Of a stretch of DNA of 59,251 nucleotides, positions 53,577 through 59,251 are shown one piece after another. The notes beneath the pieces are model-generated. The model was given only the letters and a program-made list of their open reading frames with translations, was not told the DNA's origin and did no database searches. Positions within the stretch are counted from its first letter, which is position 1. Each line of letters opens with the position of its first letter. The DNA lies in NCBI GenBank assembly GCA_946183365.1, contig CAMHAH010000017.1:1-59251 (forward strand), in the 5' to 3' direction. Source of the stretch: an uncultured Clostridia bacterium. GTDB lineage: Bacteria; Bacillota; Clostridia; Oscillospirales; Acutalibacteraceae. Position numbers and translations under genes: made by a program.

Positions 53577-56500
53577 GAGAACGGATATCAAAAGGATCAT
53601 GGTCATCGGCTCGGGTCCGATCGTCATCGGTCAGGCGGCGGAGTTCGACTATGCGGGCACACAGGCTTGCTTGGCGCTAAAAGAAGAGGGCTACGAGGTC
53701 ATCCTGTGCAACAGTAATCCCGCGACCATCATGACGGATACCATGATCGCGGACAAGGTCTATATGGAGCCGCTGACCCTTGAATATATCGCGAAGATCA
53801 TCCGCAAGGAGCGTCCCGACGCGATCCTGCCCGGCATCGGCGGTCAGACGGGACTGAACCTTGCGATGGAACTGGAGCGCAAAGGCGTATTGAAGGAGTG
53901 TCAGGTCGAGCTGCTCGGTACCTCCTCCGAGAGTATCGAGCGCGCCGAGGACAGAGAGCTGTTCAAGGAAATGTGCGAAAGTATCGGCGAGCCTGTCATT
54001 CCCTCACAGATTACCTACAACCTTGATGAAGCGAAAAAAGCAGCCGCGGCGGTCGGTTATCCCGTCGTGCTCCGACCCGCGTTCACCCTCGGCGGTACAG
54101 GCGGCGGCTTTGCAGACAGCGAAGCTGAACTCTTGGAGATCGGCAGACAGGCGTTTGCCCTAAGTCCCGTCCATCAAGTGTTGATCGAAAAGTCCGTCAA
54201 GGGATATAAGGAGATCGAGTATGAGGTCATTCGTGACGCGAACGATACCGCGATCACCGTCTGCAACATGGAAAACCTCGACCCGGTCGGCGTCCACACC
54301 GGCGACAGCATCGTTGTCTGTCCGTCCCAGACTTTGACCAATAAAGAATACCATATGCTGCGTGACAGCGCGTTGAAAATCATCCGCACCTTGAAGATCG
54401 AGGGCGGTTGTAACGTCCAGTTCGCGCTTGATCCGAAGTCCTTTCAATACTATGTGATCGAGGTCAATCCTCGTGTGTCGCGTTCCTCGGCGCTCGCGTC
54501 TAAAGCCTCAGGCTATCCGATCGCCCGCGTCAGCGCGAAGATCGGCGTCGGACTGCGGCTCGAGGAGATACCGCTCGCCAATACGCCTGCGTCCTTCGAG
54601 CCTGCGCTCGATTATGTGGTGACGAAGCTGCCGCGCTTTCCGTTCGACAAATTCGCCTCCGCGCCCAACACCCTCGGCACCCAGATGAAGGCGACAGGCG
54701 AGATAATGAGCGTCGGCAGGACGCTGGAAGAAAGCCTGCTCAAAGGCATCCGCTCACTGGAAACGGGAGTGGATCACCTCTACCTCGAGAAATTCGATGG
54801 TATGGCGACAGATGAACTGCTCAGATATATCAGCGATGGTACCGACGACCGCGTCTTTGCGATCGCCGAACTGCTCAGGCAAAATATCGACATAGACACG
54901 ATTTTTGAGCAGACGGAGATCGACCGATTCTTTCTCCGCAAGCTGAGAAATATCATCGATACAGAGCGTGATCTGAGCGCTCATATCCATGATGAAGCCG
55001 CGTTATATCACGCAAAGCGAATGGGCTTTTCCGACAAGGCGATCGCGCGTTTGTGGAATACCGATGAATTGACGATCTATCATACCCGAAAAGAAAACGG
55101 GATCGTGCCGATATTCAAAATGATCGACACCTGCGCCTCCGAGTTCAAGAGCTATGTGCCGTACTTTTACTCCACATACGAGGAGGAGAATGAGAGTGTT
55201 CGCACCGATCAGAAAAAGATCATCGTGCTCGGCGCGGGTCCCATCCGTATCGGTCAGGGCGTTGAGTTCGACTACAGTACTGTTCACGCGGTACAGACGA
55301 TCCGCCGCGCAGGATATGAAGCGATCATCATCAATAACAACCCCGAGACCGTTTCCACCGACTACACGACAGCCGACAAGCTCTATTTCGAGCCGCTTAC
55401 TCCCGAGGACGTCATGGCGATCATTGACTTTGAACAGCCCGAGGGCGTTATCGCTTCTCTGGGCGGGCAGACTGCGATCAACCTCGCTCAGCCGCTGATG
55501 GACAGAGGCGTGAAGATCATCGGTACAGACTGTGCCGCGATCGAAAGAGCCGAGAACCGCGACAGCTTCAACGCGATCATCAAGGAACTTGGAATCCCGC
55601 AGCCCGCGGGCAAGGCCGTTACCTCTATCGAAGAGGGCGTAGCGGCAGCCGCAGAGATCGGCTATCCCGTGCTCGTTCGTCCGTCCTTTGTCCTCGGCGG
55701 TCGCGCGATGCAGATCGTTTCTAAGGAAGAAGACCTCAGACATTATCTGAAGACCGCTGTTGAGATCGACGAGGACAAGCCTGTACTTGTAGATAAATAC
55801 ATCATGGGTAAAGAGGTCGAGGTCGACGCGATCTGCGACGGCGTAGACGTATTCGTGCCCGGTATCATGGAGCTGGTAGAGAGAACGGGCGTGCACTCCG
55901 GCGACAGTATTAGTGTTTATCCGTCCTTCTCCATCTCCGACAAGGTGAAGGGAATTATCTTACAGTACGCGAAAAAGCTCGGTAAAGCCATCGGCATTAT
56001 CGGCCTGTACAATATCCAGTTCATCGTTGACGAAAACGACGATGTATATATCATCGAGGTCAACCCGAGATCATCGAGAACCGTTCCGTTCCTCTCTAAG
56101 TCCACGGGCTACTCCCTCGCGGATATCGCGACTGAGGTCATCTTAGGCAAGAGCCTGAAAGAGCAGGGAATCTTCCAGCTCTATCCCGAGGAGAAGAAGC
56201 GCTACTATGTCAAAGTCCCGGTATTCTCCTTCCAGAAGATCAAAGGCCTTGACGCTTATCTCTCTCCCGAAATGAAGTCTACAGGCGAAGCGATCGGCTA
56301 CGATAAAAAGCTATCCCGTGCAATGTACAAGGCGCTCGTTGCGGCAGGCACCAAGGTGCAGAACTACGGTACCGTCATTGTCACCCTCGCCGACGAGGAT
56401 AAGGAAGAAGCGATCCCGCTCGTCAGAAGATTCTACAACCTCGGCTTCAATATCGAAGCGACCGACCTGACCGCAAAGGTCATGCGTGAGCACGGTATCA

Positions 56501-56748
56501 AGACCCGTAAGCTCGGCAAGATCAGCGAGGGCAGCACCGAGATCCTCGACGCGATCCGCGCAGGCTATGTCAGCTACGTCATCAATACTCGCGCCATCAT
56601 GTCGGGCGTGCACTATGAGGACGGCACCGCGATCCGCCAGACAGCTGTTGAGAACGGCGTGACCATCTTCACATCATTAGATACCGTTCGTGTATTGCTT
56701 GATGTACTCGAGGAGACCACGCTGACGATCTCGACGATCGATTCGTAG
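53569..56748 (+). CDS. carB: Carbamoyl-phosphate synthase large subunit
   Basis: 1059 residues, full length. Two homologous ATP-grasp halves, each beginning with a pre-ATP-grasp motif ([17 protein letters not shown] and [17 protein letters not shown]), with the oligomerisation domain between them and an MGS-like allosteric domain from about residue 930. Catalyses bicarbonate activation, carbamate formation and phosphorylation. Start ATG 53569, overlapping carA by 8 bp, with AAGGAGG in the carA coding end. Last gene of the nitrogen island. No strong terminator was seen in 56749-56891, only a weak nested hairpin (TAAACGC...GCGTTTA). Confidence 0.98.
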   Translation: MPKRTDIKRIMVIGSGPIVIGQAAEFDYAGTQACLALKEEGYEVILCNSNPATIMTDTMIADKVYMEPLTLEYIAKIIRKERPDAILPGIGGQTGLNLAMELERKGVLKECQVELLGTSSESIERAEDRELFKEMCESIGEPVIPSQITYNLDEAKKAAAAVGYPVVLRPAFTLGGTGGGFADSEAELLEIGRQAFALSPVHQVLIEKSVKGYKEIEYEVIRDANDTAITVCNMENLDPVGVHTGDSIVVCPSQTLTNKEYHMLRDSALKIIRTLKIEGGCNVQFALDPKSFQYYVIEVNPRVSRSSALASKASGYPIARVSAKIGVGLRLEEIPLANTPASFEPALDYVVTKLPRFPFDKFASAPNTLGTQMKATGEIMSVGRTLEESLLKGIRSLETGVDHLYLEKFDGMATDELLRYISDGTDDRVFAIAELLRQNIDIDTIFEQTEIDRFFLRKLRNIIDTERDLSAHIHDEAALYHAKRMGFSDKAIARLWNTDELTIYHTRKENGIVPIFKMIDTCASEFKSYVPYFYSTYEEENESVRTDQKKIIVLGAGPIRIGQGVEFDYSTVHAVQTIRRAGYEAIIINNNPETVSTDYTTADKLYFEPLTPEDVMAIIDFEQPEGVIASLGGQTAINLAQPLMDRGVKIIGTDCAAIERAENRDSFNAIIKELGIPQPAGKAVTSIEEGVAAAAEIGYPVLVRPSFVLGGRAMQIVSKEEDLRHYLKTAVEIDEDKPVLVDKYIMGKEVEVDAICDGVDVFVPGIMELVERTGVHSGDSISVYPSFSISDKVKGIILQYAKKLGKAIGIIGLYNIQFIVDENDDVYIIEVNPRSSRTVPFLSKSTGYSLADIATEVILGKSLKEQGIFQLYPEEKKRYYVKVPVFSFQKIKGLDAYLSPEMKSTGEAIGYDKKLSRAMYKALVAAGTKVQNYGTVIVTLADEDKEEAIPLVRRFYNLGFNIEATDLTAKVMREHGIKTRKLGKISEGSTEILDAIRAGYVSYVINTRAIMSGVHYEDGTAIRQTAVENGVTIFTSLDTVRVLLDVLEETTLTISTIDS

Positions 56749-56891
56749 CAGATAAGACCCTGAAATTTTCATATAAGGATACTAAACGCTTTGATAAGCG
56801 ACGTCAATGCGTTTAATAACTATTATTAATAATTCACTTGACTTATTATTTTTCTGTGGTATTGTGTTGTGCTTGAAAGGGGCGCGATACG

Positions 56892-57167
56892 ATGACCACA
56901 TTAGAGAACTTCTACTTCGGGAACATCACTCCGAGTGAGTACAAGCAGAGCAAGAACACCAAGAAGAAGCTGTCGGAGATGACACAGTTGCTTGATGAAC
57001 TGCGATCTATTCTTACAAATGAGCAGCAGAAAGAGAAGCTGGAGCAGATGGAGAACTGCCAGCTATCCTTGATCGCTCTGTCTGAGAAGGACGCCTACAT
57101 CGACGGTTTCAAGCTTGGCGTTAGGATGGCAACAGAAATATACGCAGATACACAGCAGCGGAGATGA
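56892..57167 (+). CDS. Small DUF6809-like protein
   Basis: 91 residues, charged, largely helical (KKKLSEMTQLLDELRSI, LTNEQQKEKLEQMENC). The N-terminus TLENFYFGNITPSEY and C-terminus YIDGFKLGVRMATEIY are like the small DUF6809 proteins that recur in mobile elements of Clostridia; this is recalled similarity, not tested. No signal peptide or membrane segment. Start ATG 56892 follows GAAAGGGG. A plausible promoter is TTGACT-16-TATTGT around 56838-56865. It precedes a LexA-type repressor and a RepA-like ATPase. Confidence 0.65.
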   Translation: MTTLENFYFGNITPSEYKQSKNTKKKLSEMTQLLDELRSILTNEQQKEKLEQMENCQLSLIALSEKDAYIDGFKLGVRMATEIYADTQQRR

Positions 57168-57333
57168 CACGTTAGTCGTCCCCCGCTGCTCGCGTTTATA
57201 TACAGGCGTTGGAGAGATAATAGGAAAAAGGCACGCGCGCCCGACACAGACGATTTGTGAGCATTTGTGAGAGGATTAGTGCCCAAGACCGTGTCAAAAA
57301 ATACTATGCCATAACAAAGAAAACGGACGAGTT

Positions 57334-57422
57334 GAAACAAATAGAAATATTTTGTTTCTAAATCTATTGACAAACGCTCACTTCGATGTTATACTGTTAC
57401 CATTATTGAAACGCTACGTTTC
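57334..57422 (+). promoter_or_regulatory. lexA-like gene promoter with two GAAAC/GTTTC palindromes
   Basis: TTGACA (57367-57372), 17 bp, TATACT (57390-57395). GAAAC-GCTAC-GTTTC (57408-57422) lies just downstream, and a longer palindrome with outer GAAACAAA / TTTGTTTC arms (57334-57358) just upstream. Most likely operators for the encoded repressor. Confidence 0.75.
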
Positions 57423-57443
57423 TATCTTACTGGAGGTCATCTT

Positions 57444-58055
57444 ATGGCACGAAGAAATCCCGAATGGTATTCTATTATTTACAACTATGTCAACCAGTAC
57501 TATGCGGAGCAGAGCAAGTATCCGTCTGTCAGAGATATTACGGCAGGAACAGGTATTTCTGTTTCTACCGTTCACCGCTGTCTGACCGATATGAAAGAGC
57601 GCGGTGAGATCGTATACAACGGCAGAAGAAATATCAGCACCGCGCAGACAGAGATGGAAAGCCCTTCAAAGTACATGAAAGTCCTCGGTTATGTCGCCTG
57701 TGGTGAAGGTCAGGAGGAAGAAGAGACCGTCATCGAATATATCCGTATGCCCGAGAGCATTGTCGGCAAAGGCAACTTCTTTGCGCTGATCGCAAAGGGT
57801 GAATCCATGATCGACGCGGGAATACACCCCGGAGATTACGTCATTGTAAGACAGCAAAAAGGCGCGAATGACGGTGATTACGTTGTCGCTTTATATGAGG
57901 GCAAGAACAATCTGAAACAGTTGATCAAAGAGGACGGAAGGTATATCCTCCGCTCCTGCAACGAGGATAAGGAATCCTATCCGGACATCTATCCCGAGGA
58001 TCTGCAGATCCAGGGCGTCGCGGTATGCGTGACACATAAGCTGAATCATAATTGA
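57444..58055 (+). CDS. LexA-type repressor (S24 peptidase family)
   Basis: 203 residues. The N-terminal winged helix-turn-helix has PSVRDITAGTGISVSTVHRCL, then a linker and the C-terminal S24 autoprotease domain with Ser121 (KGESMIDAGI) and Lys158 (NNLKQL). The self-cleavage bond appears to be Cys86-Gly87 in GYVACGEG, as in UmuD, instead of the Ala-Gly of standard LexA. DNA damage with RecA would trigger cleavage and derepression. Start ATG 57444 follows GGAGGT. Given the neighbours it may be an element-borne repressor rather than the cell's main LexA, so I leave the symbol out. Palindromic operators flank its promoter, indicating autoregulation. Confidence 0.9.
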   Translation: MARRNPEWYSIIYNYVNQYYAEQSKYPSVRDITAGTGISVSTVHRCLTDMKERGEIVYNGRRNISTAQTEMESPSKYMKVLGYVACGEGQEEEETVIEYIRMPESIVGKGNFFALIAKGESMIDAGIHPGDYVIVRQQKGANDGDYVVALYEGKNNLKQLIKEDGRYILRSCNEDKESYPDIYPEDLQIQGVAVCVTHKLNHN

Positions 58056-58098
58056 ATACGAGATAGCGAATAAATGAAGGTTAGTTGAGAGATGAAAG

Positions 58099-58147
58099 TA
58101 TCCTGTAGCGAAGGTATTCTCTTGCAGTTTATCTTCGTTACAGGATA
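58099..58147 (+). terminator. Hairpin after the lexA-like gene
   Basis: 18-bp inverted repeat TATCCTGTAGCGAAGGTA / TATCTTCGTTACAGGATA with two G-T pairs. Followed by TATTTAG, a weak T-run, so termination is likely but not certain. Confidence 0.55.
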
Positions 58148-58200
58148 TATTTAGATAGGAAAGTTCGCACATATATTCTATATTTGAGAGGAAGGTCAAA

Positions 58201-59251
58201 ATGAATTGGGACGCATTTAAGAATCACGACGGGACGTACTATGTACACAGGGAGTATAACAAGCCGATGCCGGACGCGGAACTCGGACAGGAAGCTACGC
58301 AAAATCGAAAAAAGTTCAAGAAGCTGAGGACGGTCAGCGGAGATGAATTGATGAAGAAAACCGTCAAGCCCGCCCGCTTTGTTGTCAACGGATTGCTCCC
58401 CCGAGGGCTGAATATCGTCGCGGGCAAGCGCAAGGAAGGCAAGTCATGGCTCATGCTTGACCTCTGTTTTTCCGTCGCCGAGGGCGAGAAGTTTCTCGAC
58501 CATGACACCGAGCAAGGCACGGTTCTGTATCTCGATCTGGAAGATCCCGAATCGAGATTGATCCAGCGCGCGAGAGGAATACGCGACGTCATTCCCTCCG
58601 GGTTTCATGAGGCGACTAAGGCGGGCAGACTCGGCGGTGGGCTCACCGAACAGATCGAGGATTTCGTCAAAGAGCACCCCGACACCAACCTCGTCGTCAT
58701 CGACACTTTGCAGAAGATCCGCAAGCCGAAGGGCGATACTTACGCAGGTGATTACGCCGTCATTTCCGCTCTGAAAAACCTCGCCGACCGACTGGATATT
58801 GCCATCGTTTGTATCCACCACACACGGAAGATGAAGGCGAAAGATACCTTCGATTCCGTGCTTGGTTCGACAGGTTTGACAGCGGCTGCCGACGGCATTT
58901 ATGTGCTCGAGCGCAAGGCTGACGGTAAGCCTTTCGGCAGGCTTTCCTTCATCAGCCGAGACCTGCCCGACGGCGATCTTCCCGTCCGTTTCGATCACGA
59001 TACCTGCCGTTGGTATCCGATTGCTTCATCCGATATGGAGCGCGAGTTACTCCTCGCGGACGAAGCCATGTCCGCCCTCGTTTCGTTCATGAAACAGGAG
59101 CTGATCTATGAGGGAACTGCGACAGATTTGTGCGAGCGTTTGGGTCTGAATATCGGCGCGAATAACCTCAGCTCCAAGCTCAGTAAATACAAAAATTCGC
59201 TTCAAAAACTCGGCGTTGATTACACCAAGGAGAAGCGAAATAATCATAAAG
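58201..59251 (+). CDS. RepA-like AAA family ATPase (partial, runs off the window)
   Basis: 350 codons are visible with no stop before the window ends. Walker A GKRKEGKS (residues 75-82), Walker B LVVIDTLQKI, and IVCIHHTRK with VLGSTGLTAAADG, as in RepA/RecA-like hexameric helicases (AAA_25 type) of plasmids, integrative elements and phages. The C-terminal portion (from about residue 290) looks like a winged-helix region. Probable role: replication or mobilisation of the element. Start ATG 58201 follows GAGGAAGG. Together with the repressor and the small protein upstream it suggests that an integrated element extends beyond the window. Confidence 0.85.
   Translation, partial: MNWDAFKNHDGTYYVHREYNKPMPDAELGQEATQNRKKFKKLRTVSGDELMKKTVKPARFVVNGLLPRGLNIVAGKRKEGKSWLMLDLCFSVAEGEKFLDHDTEQGTVLYLDLEDPESRLIQRARGIRDVIPSGFHEATKAGRLGGGLTEQIEDFVKEHPDTNLVVIDTLQKIRKPKGDTYAGDYAVISALKNLADRLDIAIVCIHHTRKMKAKDTFDSVLGSTGLTAAADGIYVLERKADGKPFGRLSFISRDLPDGDLPVRFDHDTCRWYPIASSDMERELLLADEAMSALVSFMKQELIYEGTATDLCERLGLNIGANNLSSKLSKYKNSLQKLGVDYTKEKRNNHK

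Noticed and set aside
57240..57270. Iteron-like origin (ATTTGTGAG twice)
   Set aside because: Only two 9-bp copies, too few to call an origin.

Overview
The window looks like chromosome from a spore-forming anaerobic Clostridia member of the Ruminococcus/Oscillospiraceae type. The evidence is SpoIIE and SpoVAC, a BspA-like leucine-rich-repeat protein with a dockerin-like end, a class B sortase, the NifU-like/GGGtGRT pair, DUF3793 plus flavodoxin, DapL, a type III glutamine synthetase, and strong AGGAGG-type ribosome binding sites. No rRNA, tRNA or CRISPR array was found. This placement is inference from gene content.

Region 1 (1-24.6 kb) is mixed housekeeping and accessory DNA: spoIIE; a lipoprotein; the NifU-like/GGGtGRT operon; a C_GCAxxG_C_C protein; serC-serA; the secreted LRR protein; htpG under a CIRCE-like operator; a sortase B gene with an adjacent gene, both carrying a MoaB/CinA-like domain; nifS-thiI; spoVAC; an iron-type operon (DUF3793-flavodoxin) behind GTTAG-N6-CTAAC operators; a three-gene fumarate reductase operon; and a large serine recombinase. 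Four copies of a MITE-like repeat with terminal inverted repeats and 3-bp target duplications are scattered through it.

Region 2 (24.9-56.7 kb) is one large nitrogen and glutamine island. On the minus strand run gdhA, a three-gene flavin/iron-sulfur NAD(P)H oxidoreductase, gltB, gltD and pyrG. On the plus strand run glnA1, an ANTAR regulator, glmS, glnA2, then (after dapL and a second ANTAR regulator on the minus strand) a type III glutamine synthetase, an ammonium transporter fused to a P-II domain, purF, carA and carB. So ammonium uptake and sensing, three glutamine synthetases, both glutamate-forming routes, and five glutamine-dependent amidotransferases lie together.

The most striking feature is regulatory. 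At least five transcription units in this island start from consensus TTGACA-N17-TATAAT promoters followed at once by a terminator-like hairpin whose 5' arm begins with variants of AAAGGCGTYTTGGA. These leaders, plus two ANTAR proteins whose receiver domains lack the phospho-acceptor aspartate, suggest a nitrogen-responsive antitermination regulon. One such promoter/hairpin, on the minus strand between glmS and glnA2, drives no visible protein gene and ends in a second terminator, so it is a candidate regulatory RNA.

Region 3 (56.8 kb to the end) is probably the start of a mobile element: a small DUF6809-like protein, a LexA-type repressor with its own palindromic operators, and a RepA-like AAA ATPase cut off by the window edge.
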